Shown here: in pieces, positions 24,846 to 32,833 of the stretch
Layout: each line of letters starts with the position of its first letter
Position numbering within the stretch: position 1 is the stretch's first letter
From: Deinococcus soli (ex Cha et al. 2016)
GTDB lineage: Bacteria > Deinococcota > Deinococci > Deinococcales > Deinococcaceae
Direction of reading: 5' to 3'
DNA length: 64,000 nucleotides
Assembly (NCBI RefSeq): GCF_001007995.1
Contig: NZ_CP011389.1
Coordinates: 2,580,501-2,644,500, forward strand
Made by a program: the position numbers and the translations under genes
The notes under the pieces: generated by a model
What the model was told of the DNA's origin: nothing
What the model saw: the letters and a program-made list of their open reading frames with translations, nothing else
Database searches by the model: none

Positions 24846-25074
24846 ATGACCGCCCCGGGAGACGCCCGCAGTCAGGCCAGCCAGGACGCCCTGAGCGCCG
24901 CCGATGAACTGGACCGCGCCGCCGCACACCTGCGCACGGCCGCCATATGGCCGTCGGTGAGGTACCGCGCTACGCCTCTCATCTGCTGGCTGCGTGGGGG
25001 CCCTGCCGGCCGGACAGACGCTGGACGTCCTGGCGACCACCCACGCGCGCCGCAGCCAGACCGGGCATCTCTGA
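24846..25074 (+). pseudogene. Frameshifted small gene (about 78-aa conserved-looking protein)
   Basis: Three reading-frame segments join into one plausible protein. Frame 1 from ATG 24846 gives MTAPGDARSQ...AAAHLRTAA to about 24944. A second frame then gives HMAVGEVPRYASHLLAAWG (24944-25000). A third gives ALPAGQTLDVLATTHARRS... to a TGA at 25072-25074. Each join needs one missing base, the second in a GGGGG run. The joined product looks like a small helical protein with a GEIPRAxxH-type middle. It is either a decayed gene or two assembly errors. The family is unknown. Confidence 0.55.
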
Positions 25075-25130
25075 AGGAACCTGAGTTGCCCCTCAGCAAC
25101 TTTCCTGCCCCGCATGTCGTAATGGAGGAC

Positions 25131-25346
25131 ATGAAGAACCGCACCCGCGTGAAGAGCAGATCCGGCAAGCTGGGCCTCATCCTGGCCGCCGCACCCGTCG
25201 TTCTGGAACTCGTTGTCGCCGCCCGCAACGGCCAGAAGAAACGCGCCAAGTACACCCGCGCCCGCAAACGCGACCGCGTGATCGACTCGCTGCTCAGCCG
25301 CGCGCAGCGGGCCGTCGGGAAGCCCGGTAAACGCCGTTTCTTCTGA
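25131..25346 (+). CDS. Small basic protein with one hydrophobic helix
   Basis: This 71-aa Lys/Arg-rich protein has one hydrophobic stretch (LGLILAAAPVVLELVVAA, about 13-30) followed by a strongly basic region (KKRAKYTRARKRDR) and the tail GKRRFF. It could be a membrane-tethered nucleic-acid- or lipid-binding peptide, but nothing supports a specific role. TGGAGG just precedes ATG 25131, and an in-frame ATG at 25122 is an alternative start. A palindromic repeat follows the stop. Confidence 0.6.
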   Translation: MKNRTRVKSRSGKLGLILAAAPVVLELVVAARNGQKKRAKYTRARKRDRVIDSLLSRAQRAVGKPGKRRFF

Positions 25347-25357
25347 GGGCAGACTGT

Positions 25358-25388
25358 AGAGGTCTCGAGGGTATCCCTGGGGACCTCT
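25358..25388. repeat. Hairpin repeat with GAGGGTATC core, copy 2
   Basis: AGAGGTC (25358-25364) pairs with GACCTCT (25382-25388) around GAGGGTATCCC, an almost continuous 14-bp hairpin. It shares the core and position relative to a gene end with the copy at 22994-23030. Confidence 0.5.
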
Positions 25389-25837
25389 GACCAATTGGAT
25401 GCGTAGAGCAGCGTGGCAGCGCGGGGGCCAGCGCACACCATCGACTGGCAGCGCAGTCTCGGCGCGTACTGCGGGTTGCCGGTGGACCTGAACACCACTG
25501 GGACAACCTGCGGGGCGGCCGGTCGGTGGCAGCCGGCTGAGCCGTCGGGCATTGCGGGAGACCAGGGGTTTCCTGGGGGGAGGAGGTCGGGTGCAGTCGC
25601 CCAGACCTCCTTCTGCTGCTGTTGGCCGTCAGGAGCGGGCGTGATCGTGTGCTCCCGGCGGTCCGTACGCTGAGCAGTCCAGACGATCCGGAAGTAGAGC
25701 GTTCCTGGGGGTGAAACCCAGGAGCCCGGTCGCACCGGGGTCTGCTGAGCGGTTCACAGACGCACTCCTGAGGCCCGGCCCTGTCGTGAGGGCGGCGTGC
25801 AGGACCAACGCGGTGCGGGCAGGCGAGTGTCATGTTG
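25389..25837. other. Gene-poor stretch, no supported gene
   Basis: No reading frame on either strand looks coding by composition or family. One plus-strand frame from about 25601 to 25714 reads PDLLLLLLAVRSGRDRVL followed by a DDPEVERSW-like end. It could be the tail of a decayed gene but has no start or context. GC content is high and there are no transposase remnants I can recognise. Confidence 0.4.
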
Positions 25838-25899
25838 GTGAGAGCATCTCACTGAGCAAATGATGTATAGACAAGAAAAACGTTTCAATAGATGAAACG
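25838..25899 (+). promoter_or_regulatory. Palindrome-rich upstream region of the subtilase gene
   Basis: Two perfect inverted repeats lie in an AT-rich island 100-160 nt upstream of the protease. GTGAGA-GCA-TCTCAC spans 25838-25852 and CGTTTCA-N5-TGAAACG spans 25881-25899. Between them TATAGA (25866-25871) could be a -10. TGTCAT occurs three times nearby (about 25828, 25909, 25925). These look like regulator-binding sites; the regulator is unknown. Confidence 0.45.
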
Positions 25900-25997
25900 C
25901 ATACAACTGTCATGTCTGCTCAATGTCATACGCCGCCGCCCGCAGGGCAGGCCACCTGGCGCCATGTGAACGGCGCCGGGTGCTCAGGAGGAACCGC

Positions 25998-27548
25998 ATG
26001 AATGCACGTCACGCCGCCACCATCCTCACCTTGACCGGTCTTCTCGCCTCCTGCGGTCAGCAGGCCCACCCCCAGACCGCCCTGCCCACCACCGACGCCG
26101 CCAGCCGCACCCGCACCCAGGCCCCCGTGCTCGGCCAGAACACTCCCGAGGCCATTCCCGGCCAGTACATCGTCGTCATGAGCGCCGGGGCCACCGCCAG
26201 CGCCCTGGCCAGCCAGAGCGGCGGTCTCGTCCAGGCCCTCGGGCTCGACCCGCAGGGCGTCAGCATCCTGAGCGTGTACACCCAGGCACTCAACGGCTTC
26301 GCCGTGAAACTCAACGCGCAGAATCTCGCAAGACTACAGGCCGATCCCCGGGTCAAATACATCCAGCAGGACTCTGTCGCCCACGCCACCGCCACGCAGA
26401 GCAGCGCCACCTGGGGCCTCGACCGCATCGACCAGCGCGACCGGCCCCTGAGCGGCACGTACACCTACGACACCACCGCCAGCGGCGTGAAGGTCTACAT
26501 CATCGACACCGGCATCCGCACCAGCCACGGTCAGTTCGCCGGACGCGCCACCTGGGGCACCAACACCACCGGCGACGGCCAGAACACCGACTGCAACGGA
26601 CACGGCACGCACGTCGCGGGCACCGTCGGCGGCAGCACCTACGGCGTCGCCAAGGGCGCCAGCCTGATCGCCGTGAAAGTCCTGAACTGCTCCGGATCCG
26701 GCTCGTTCTCCGGCATCATCTCCGGGATCGACTGGGCCGTCAGCAACAAGGGCAGCGCCACCGCCATCGCCAACCTGAGCCTGGGCGGCGGCAAGGACCA
26801 GGCCGTGAACGACGCCGTCAGCAACGCCAACAGCAGAGGCCTGTTCATGGCCGTCGCCGCCGGGAACGACAACAGGGACGCCTGCGCCTACAGCCCTGCC
26901 AGTTCCGCCGGGGCCTTCACGGTCGGCTCCACCGACAGCAGCGACGTGCGCAGCACCTTCAGCAACTACGGCAGCTGCGTCGAACTCTTCGGGCCCGGTA
27001 CGAACATCACCAGCTCCTGGTACACCAACGACAGCGCCACGAACACCATCAGCGGCACGTCGATGGCCACCCCGCACGTCGCGGGCGCCGCCGCGCTGGT
27101 CCTCGCGCAGAACACCGGGTACAGCACCAGCCAGATCGCCAGCGCGCTGCTGAACGCGTCGTCCGCGAACAAGATCAGCAACGTCGGCACCGGCAGTCCC
27201 AACAAGCTGCTGTTCACGAACCCCGGCAGCGGCAGCACCCCCACGCCCACGCCCGGCACGACCTATCAGGGCACCGTGAACGCCGGCTACAGCGCCTACG
27301 AACCCAGGAGTGCGGGGTACTTCCAGTACGCGGGCGGCACCCTGAAAGGCGTGCTGACCGGCCCCAGCGGCACGGACTTCGACCTGTACCTCCAGAAATG
27401 GAACGGCAGCGCCTGGGCGGACGTGGCAGCCGCCGAGGGCAGCACCAGCAGCGAAACCATCACGTACACCGCCGCGAGCGGGTATTACCGCTGGCAGATC
27501 TACGCGTACAGCGGCAGCGGCGCGTACAGCCTCACCGAGACCCGCTAA
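25998..27548 (+). CDS. Secreted subtilisin-like serine protease (aqualysin/proteinase K type) with PPC domain
   Basis: The 516-aa precursor has a lipobox-type signal (LTGLLASC, Cys20), an I9 inhibitor propeptide (about 52-130), an S8 catalytic domain (about 140-410) and, after a Thr/Pro linker, a C-terminal PPC domain (about 425-516). The catalytic triad is Asp170 (IIDTGI), His202 (NGHGTHVAG) and Ser355 (GTSMATPH). Organisation and sequence resemble the aqualysin/proteinase K group. CAGGAGG with a 6-nt spacer fixes the ATG. It sits alone between palindromic upstream DNA and a 16-bp terminator. It is likely an extracellular nutrient-scavenging protease, possibly first anchored as a lipoprotein. 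Confidence 0.95.
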   Translation: MNARHAATILTLTGLLASCGQQAHPQTALPTTDAASRTRTQAPVLGQNTPEAIPGQYIVVMSAGATASALASQSGGLVQALGLDPQGVSILSVYTQALNGFAVKLNAQNLARLQADPRVKYIQQDSVAHATATQSSATWGLDRIDQRDRPLSGTYTYDTTASGVKVYIIDTGIRTSHGQFAGRATWGTNTTGDGQNTDCNGHGTHVAGTVGGSTYGVAKGASLIAVKVLNCSGSGSFSGIISGIDWAVSNKGSATAIANLSLGGGKDQAVNDAVSNANSRGLFMAVAAGNDNRDACAYSPASSAGAFTVGSTDSSDVRSTFSNYGSCVELFGPGTNITSSWYTNDSATNTISGTSMATPHVAGAAALVLAQNTGYSTSQIASALLNASSANKISNVGTGSPNKLLFTNPGSGSTPTPTPGTTYQGTVNAGYSAYEPRSAGYFQYAGGTLKGVLTGPSGTDFDLYLQKWNGSAWADVAAAEGSTSSETITYTAASGYYRWQIYAYSGSGAYSLTETR

Positions 27549-27564
27549 CACCGTTCATTCCAGC

Positions 27565-27608
27565 CGCGTGGGGGGGCCTGTTCACAGGGGAGCAGGCCCC
27601 CCCACGCG
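27565..27608. terminator. Bidirectional terminator, 16-bp stem
   Basis: Positions 27565-27580 and 27593-27608 form a perfect 16-bp GC-rich stem with a 12-nt loop, between the protease stop and the convergent IclR-type gene stop. It lacks a T-tract on either side. Confidence 0.65.
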
Positions 27609-27619
27609 TGCGGCCCGCT

Positions 27620-28432
27620 TCAGCCGGGCAGGCGGGCGCGGGCGTCCAGGAAGAACGCGGCGTCCCCGGCCCAGGGCCGCAGGTATCCCATGTCGTGCGA
27701 CACGCGCCGCGCCGCGTCGCACAGCGCAGAGAGGGCCGGGGCCGCACCTGCCCAGTCCGGCTGGCCCGGCCAGGAGACGCTCAGGGCGGCCACGAGCGTC
27801 CCGCCGGACCGGAAGACCGGGGCGGCCACCTGGGTCACGCCGCCCGGCAGGTCGTCCGCGCGCGGCGCGGACAGCCACGCGCGGCGCGTCACCTGATCGA
27901 GGGCGTCCAGCGCGGGCCGCGCCGCACCCGCCTCGCCGAACAGCCGCTCGCGCAGGGACAGGGGCGCGAACGCCAGCAGCAGCCGCCCCGACGGGTCACG
28001 CAGCACGTCCCGCCGCTCACCGGGGACCACGGGCGCAGCGCCGCCGACCGGCAGGACCTCGGTGTACAGGGTTGTCTGCTCGTCCAGCACCGCCCACGCG
28101 ACGCTCAGGCCCGTGCGCTCGCGCAGGTGCTCCATGTGCGCCAGCGCCACGTTCAGCGGCGGGGCGTGCACCTGCACGTGCGCCTTCATGGCAATGAAGG
28201 CCCCGCCCAGCCGGTACGTGTCCCCTTCGCGGCGCAGCAGGTCGTACTTACCCAGCACCCGCAGCGCGCGCAGACAGCTGGCCTTCGGCAGCCCGCTGGC
28301 CCGCGCGAGGTTCGCCAGCGTCCACTGCGGCTGCTGCGGGGTGAAGAACGTCAGCAGGTACAGGGGCCGCTCCAGGGTCGGGATGGCCGAAGCCTCCCGC
28401 ACCTGCTGCGCCCCCTGCACCGCCCCCGTCAT
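27620..28432 (-). CDS. IclR family transcriptional regulator
   Basis: From ATG 28432 the protein is 270 aa. An N-terminal winged helix-turn-helix (about 15-75; WTLANLARASGLPKASCLRAL) precedes the IclR effector domain (about 85-260), which includes LSVAWAVLDEQTTLY, the GRLLLAFAPLSLRERLF helix and VTQVAAPVFRSGGTLVAALS. It should bind a small metabolite; the target is unknown and no catabolic operon adjoins. TACGAT lies about 10 nt upstream; an in-frame start four codons further upstream is possible. Confidence 0.88.
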   Translation of the reverse strand: MTGAVQGAQQVREASAIPTLERPLYLLTFFTPQQPQWTLANLARASGLPKASCLRALRVLGKYDLLRREGDTYRLGGAFIAMKAHVQVHAPPLNVALAHMEHLRERTGLSVAWAVLDEQTTLYTEVLPVGGAAPVVPGERRDVLRDPSGRLLLAFAPLSLRERLFGEAGAARPALDALDQVTRRAWLSAPRADDLPGGVTQVAAPVFRSGGTLVAALSVSWPGQPDWAGAAPALSALCDAARRVSHDMGYLRPWAGDAAFFLDARARLPG

Positions 28433-28506
28433 CCTGGGAGGCATCGTACTTCACCGCGCGGGCATTCAGGACGCCGTGACGGGCGCCCCACTAGACTCCG
28501 GGAACC

Positions 28507-30324
28507 ATGACCTCCGATCCCCGCGAGCTGGAACGCCGCCTGCGCGGCGCGCGCGGTCAGCCGCGCCTGCGGGCGCTGCTGGAACTCGCCGCGAGCCTGT
28601 GGGACAAGAACCCGGCCGAGGCAGTGCGCCGCGCCGGGGACGCCGCCACGCTGGCCCGGCGTCTGAATGACCCGGGCGGGCTGGCCCGCGCCACGCTGGA
28701 ACTCGGACGCGGCCAGTCCCGCCTGGGGGAGTACGACGCGGCGCGCGCCACGCTGCACGAGGCGGTGCGGCTGCACGAACACGTGCACGACGACCTGGGA
28801 CTGGCGCGCAGCTGGATGGGCCTGGGCACCGTCCGCTCGAACCTGGGCGAACTGCCGCAGGCGCTCGAGGCGCACTTCGCGGCGCAGACCCTCTTTGAGC
28901 GGGCGCGCAGCGACTGGTTCCTGAGTGCGTGCCTGAACAACCTTGGCATCGTGTACCAGCGGCTGGACGACCAGACGACCGCCATGAACTACAGCCTACA
29001 GGCGCTGCGACTGGCGACCGGGGCGGGCAACACCGTCGTGCAGATCGCCGCGACGAACAACGTCGGGAACGTCGCCATGGAGATGGAACGCCACGAGGAG
29101 GCGCTGTCCTACCAGACGCAGGCGCTGCACCTGGCGCGCGTACACGGCAGTCCGTACAACGAGATCGTGGCCCTGACGAACCTGGGTATCCTGCACGGCC
29201 GCCTGGGCCAGTTCCCGCAGGCCCTGACGCACCTGGGTCACGCCGAGGAACTCGCCGGGGCGGCCAGCGACCTGGACAACCTGATCGAGGTGCACGCCGA
29301 ACTGGGGCACATCCACCAGCAGTCCGGACAGCTGCCGGACGCCCTGCGGGCCTACGCGCGCGCACTGCACCTCGTGGGCCGCATGGGTGACTTCTACCTG
29401 GAGGCGCGGCTGCACCTGCGCCGGGGCGATACCCTGATGCGCCTGCACGACCCGGCGGGAGCGCAGGAGGCCCTGCACCGCGCGCTGCACCTGGCCGGGC
29501 GGGTCGGGGCGGACGTGATCGCCAGCGGCGCGCACCGCTCGCTGAGTGACCTGCACGAGCAGACCGGCGAACCGGGCCGGGCGCTGACGCACCTGCGCGA
29601 GCACCTGCGCCTGACCGACGCGCTGGGCCGCGCGGACGCCGAACGCCGCAGCGCCGTGCGCCTGATCGAGCACGAGACCGAACGCAGCCGTCAGGTGGCC
29701 GCCGAGCAGCGTGAACTGCTGCGTCAACTGAGCCTCGCTCGCCCGGACCGCGCCGGGGAGGCGGAGCGGCAGGCCAGTCAGGCTGGTCTGGACGCCCTGA
29801 CCGGCCTGCCGGATCGCCGCGCCCTGGAGGGCCGCCTGCACGCCGCCTTCGAGGCCGCCCGCGCCCGGCTTCAACCGCTGGCCGTGGCCGTGCTGGCCCC
29901 CGAGACACCCACCCCGCTGACGGGCGCACCCGCCGACGACCTGCGCCGCGTCCTGGCCGGTCATCTGCGCGATCGCCTGCGCCGCTGCGACACCGTGGCC
30001 CGCCTGGACGACGGGACGTTCGCGCTGCTGCTCCCGGACACGCCCCCGGACGGCGCGCTGATCCTGTGCGAGCGGCTGCGGGCCAGCGTGCGGGCCCTGC
30101 GCGGCACACCCCTGCCTGCCCGCGTCACGCTGGGCGTGGGCCTGTGCACCGACACGGGCTGCGCGCACCCGGAGGACATGCTCGACCGCGCCGCGCAGCT
30201 GCTGTACGCCGCGCGGGCCGCCGGGCCCGACCGCGTCGCCACGGACTTCAGCGCCGCCGCTGGAGCCCAACCCGCAGAAGGTGGAGGGCCGCGCCGGGGC
30301 AGGGCACCTCTGAAGAACACCTGA
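28507..30324 (+). CDS. TPR-repeat protein with degenerate GGDEF-like C-terminal domain
   Basis: About residues 15-405 of 605 form seven to nine tetratricopeptide repeats (recurrent LGxxYxxxGxxxxA patterns such as NNLGIVYQRLDDQTTAM, TNLGILHGRLGQFPQAL). A short coiled linker leads to a GGDEF-like domain (about 430-590) that opens with the usual LDALTGLPDRRALEGRL. Its active-site signature reads DDGTF (501-505) instead of GGDEF, so it is unlikely to make c-di-GMP and may be a structural or binding module. The gene is cytoplasmic, with no membrane segment. TAGACT ends 9 nt before the ATG. Confidence 0.87.
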   Translation: MTSDPRELERRLRGARGQPRLRALLELAASLWDKNPAEAVRRAGDAATLARRLNDPGGLARATLELGRGQSRLGEYDAARATLHEAVRLHEHVHDDLGLARSWMGLGTVRSNLGELPQALEAHFAAQTLFERARSDWFLSACLNNLGIVYQRLDDQTTAMNYSLQALRLATGAGNTVVQIAATNNVGNVAMEMERHEEALSYQTQALHLARVHGSPYNEIVALTNLGILHGRLGQFPQALTHLGHAEELAGAASDLDNLIEVHAELGHIHQQSGQLPDALRAYARALHLVGRMGDFYLEARLHLRRGDTLMRLHDPAGAQEALHRALHLAGRVGADVIASGAHRSLSDLHEQTGEPGRALTHLREHLRLTDALGRADAERRSAVRLIEHETERSRQVAAEQRELLRQLSLARPDRAGEAERQASQAGLDALTGLPDRRALEGRLHAAFEAARARLQPLAVAVLAPETPTPLTGAPADDLRRVLAGHLRDRLRRCDTVARLDDGTFALLLPDTPPDGALILCERLRASVRALRGTPLPARVTLGVGLCTDTGCAHPEDMLDRAAQLLYAARAAGPDRVATDFSAAAGAQPAEGGGPRRGRAPLKNT

Positions 30325-30370
30325 AGTGCGCCCGCACCAGCCTGCCCCGGCCCCGCCCGTACGGTGGAGC

Positions 30371-31474
30371 ATGCCCCTGAAACCGGACATCACGCCCCCC
30401 GAAGCGCAGGACACTCGGGTGGGCTTCGCCCTGGTCGGCATCGGCAAGCTGACCGCCGAGGAACTCATTCCCGCCGCCCGGACCAGCGAGCACGCGTATG
30501 TCGCGGCGCTCGTCAGCGGCGAGGTGGACAAGGCGCAGGGCTTCGCGCACGCCCTGGGCCTGACCGACGGGGACGCCTACACCTACGAGCAGTTCGACGA
30601 GCTGGCGGGCCGCGAGGACGTGCAGGCGGTGTATATCGTCACGCCGAACAGCCTGCACCGCGAGTACGCCACCCGCGCCGCCCGCCTGGGCAAGCACGTC
30701 CTGTGCGAGAAACCGCTGGGCGTGAACGCCGAGGACGCCCAGGCCATCGTGGACGCCTGCCGTGAGGCCGGGGTGCTGCTGATGACCGCCTACCGCTGCC
30801 AGTACACCCCGGAACACTGGGCGGCCAGAGACGCCGTGCAGGGCGGCACGCTGGGCGACCTGAGGCTGCTGCACTCCATTCACGCGCAGGTCGAGGACGA
30901 CCCCGAGGCGTGGCGCCTGACACGCGAGCTGGCGGGCGGCGGGCCGCTGCCGGACGTGGGTATCTACAGCCTGAACACCCTGCGCTTTCTGACCGGGCAG
31001 GAACCCGAGTGGGTGTTCGCCACGCAGCACCAGCCCGGCGGCGACCCGCGATTCCGCGAGGTCGAGGCGTCCATGAGCGCCCTGCTGGGCTTCCCCGGCG
31101 GCGTGAGTGCGACCATCCAGACGAGTTACGCGGCGTTCAAGACCACCTCCCTGCGCGCGATGGGCGAGAAGGGCAGCCTGAACATGGAGCCCGCCTTCCC
31201 CTACGACGGCCTGAAGCTGCAGGTCAGCAGCGAAGGCGGCACCCACAAACCCACATTCCCCAAGTACGACCAGTTCACGCTGGAATTCGACCACTTCGCG
31301 CGGTGCATCCGCAGCGGCGACACACCCTGGACACCCGGCGAGGAGGGCGTGCAGGACCACGTCGTCATGGACGCCCTGTACGAGAGCGCCCGCACCGGGC
31401 AGGTCGTGCGCCTGCCCACCCACGCGAAGCGCGACGCCTTCCGGGGCACGAAACCGCAGTTGCCGCAGAAGTAG
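30371..31474 (+). CDS. Gfo/Idh/MocA family oxidoreductase
   Basis: This 367-aa NAD(P)-dependent sugar or polyol dehydrogenase-like protein is of the glucose-fructose oxidoreductase type. The N-terminal Rossmann fold starts with FALVGIGKLTAEEL (about 19-32), the EKP motif with the catalytic Lys is at 113-115 (VLCEKPLGVN), and the C-terminal alpha/beta domain carries GGPLPDVGIYSLNTLRF. No Tat signal is present, unlike Zymomonas GFOR. TACGGT lies 5 nt before the chosen ATG (leaderless). The substrate is unknown. Confidence 0.9.
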   Translation: MPLKPDITPPEAQDTRVGFALVGIGKLTAEELIPAARTSEHAYVAALVSGEVDKAQGFAHALGLTDGDAYTYEQFDELAGREDVQAVYIVTPNSLHREYATRAARLGKHVLCEKPLGVNAEDAQAIVDACREAGVLLMTAYRCQYTPEHWAARDAVQGGTLGDLRLLHSIHAQVEDDPEAWRLTRELAGGGPLPDVGIYSLNTLRFLTGQEPEWVFATQHQPGGDPRFREVEASMSALLGFPGGVSATIQTSYAAFKTTSLRAMGEKGSLNMEPAFPYDGLKLQVSSEGGTHKPTFPKYDQFTLEFDHFARCIRSGDTPWTPGEEGVQDHVVMDALYESARTGQVVRLPTHAKRDAFRGTKPQLPQK

Positions 31475-31561
31475 AACCCCAACGAACCCTCAACGCTCCG
31501 TACGGGGAACCGTAGCCACGCGCCCACCCGGCCCTGCGGCCACCCCACCAGAATCGGGCAT

Positions 31562-32782
31562 ATGGATCTCCGCAGCGGACGCGCCTTCTGGCCCCTCACC
31601 AACGGCCTCATGCACACCTACCCGCCCCTGAGCGGCGACGAGAGCGCCGACGTGCTCGTCATCGGCGCGGGCATCACGGGCGCGCTGCTCGCCGACCGCC
31701 TGAGTGCCGCCGGGCTGGACGTCGTCGTGACCGACCTGCGCGACGCCGCGTTCGGCAGCACCAGTGCCAGCACCGCCCTCCTCCAGTACGAGATCGACAC
31801 GAACCTCGTGGACCTGATCCCCATGATCGGGCAGGCCGACGCGGAACGCGCCTACCACCTGTGCCGCGAGGCGATCGACATGGTGCGCGACCTGACCACC
31901 GAACTCCCCGACGACTGCGGCTTCCGCGAGCGGGGCAGCCTGTACTACGCCAGCAATCGCCGCGACGCCCGCATGCTCGCGCAGGAACACGCCGCCCGCA
32001 CCCGCGCCGGACTGAACGTCGAACATCTTGACGCCCATGCCCTGAAGGGCCGTTTCGGGATCACCGCGCCCGCCGCGCTGTTCAGCCCCGACGGCGCCGA
32101 GGTCGACCCGTACCGCCTCGCGCAGCACCTCCTTCAGCGCGCGCAGTCACGGGGCGCGCGGGTGTACGACCGCACGGAAGTCACCCGCCTGGACGAGCCC
32201 AAAGACCGGCATGGAGGCGACTTCACCGCGCACACTGACCGGAACGCGAAGATCCAGGCCCGCTGGGTCGTCGTCGCCACCGGGTACGAAGCCGAGAAGT
32301 TCCTCGGCAGGCGCCTCGCGCAGCTGAAGAACTCCTACGCCCTGGCGACCGAACCCATCGCAGAAACCGACGGGGAACTGTGGCCCACCGGGTGCCTCAT
32401 CTGGGAAACGGCCCGCCCGTACCTGTACGCCCGCACCACCCAGGACGGCCGCGTCATCATCGGTGGCGAGGACGACAACCACCACAACCCCGCCCGCCGC
32501 GACCGCGTTCTGCCCGCCAAGCAAAGACGCCTGGAACGGAAGCTCGGGAAGCTCCTCCCGCACCTCCACCCGGAAACGGCCTTCGCCTGGGCGGGTACCT
32601 TCGGCGAAACGAAGGACGGTCTCGCGTACATCGGCCCCCGGGAGAAGGGCGACCGGCTGCTGTTTGCCCTCGGCTACGGTGGCAACGGCATCACGTACAG
32701 CGTGCAGGCCGCCCGCCTCCTCACGGACCTGATCCAGGGAGAGGAGCACGACGACCTGCGGATCTTCCGGCTGGACCGCTGA
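31562..32782 (+). CDS. FAD-dependent oxidoreductase (DAO family)
   Basis: This 406-aa protein has a D-amino acid oxidase-type fold: GAGITG at 35-40 for the FAD dinucleotide, the STSASTALLQYE stretch that contacts flavin, and the C-terminal GYGGNGITYSVQAARLL that closes the FAD site. It resembles the gamma-glutamylputrescine oxidase/glycine oxidase-like subgroup; the substrate amine is not predictable. The weak -10 CAGAAT lies 7 nt before the ATG. It converges on pyrC across a hairpin. Confidence 0.9.
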   Translation: MDLRSGRAFWPLTNGLMHTYPPLSGDESADVLVIGAGITGALLADRLSAAGLDVVVTDLRDAAFGSTSASTALLQYEIDTNLVDLIPMIGQADAERAYHLCREAIDMVRDLTTELPDDCGFRERGSLYYASNRRDARMLAQEHAARTRAGLNVEHLDAHALKGRFGITAPAALFSPDGAEVDPYRLAQHLLQRAQSRGARVYDRTEVTRLDEPKDRHGGDFTAHTDRNAKIQARWVVVATGYEAEKFLGRRLAQLKNSYALATEPIAETDGELWPTGCLIWETARPYLYARTTQDGRVIIGGEDDNHHNPARRDRVLPAKQRRLERKLGKLLPHLHPETAFAWAGTFGETKDGLAYIGPREKGDRLLFALGYGGNGITYSVQAARLLTDLIQGEEHDDLRIFRLDR

Positions 32783-32788
32783 ACGGAA

Positions 32789-32819
32789 AGGGGCGCCGGG
32801 GCGACCACCCGGCACCCCT
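32789..32819. terminator. Hairpin between convergent oxidoreductase and pyrC
   Basis: AGGGGCGCCGGG (32789-32800) pairs with CCCGGCACCCCT (32808-32819) with a single mismatch. It lies between the two stops. Confidence 0.6.
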
Positions 32820-32833
32820 CGTCTTGGTGCCTC

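Noticed and set aside
26638..27551. Minus-strand frame across the subtilase gene
   Set aside because: It is antisense to the fully recognisable protease triad and lacks any family match.
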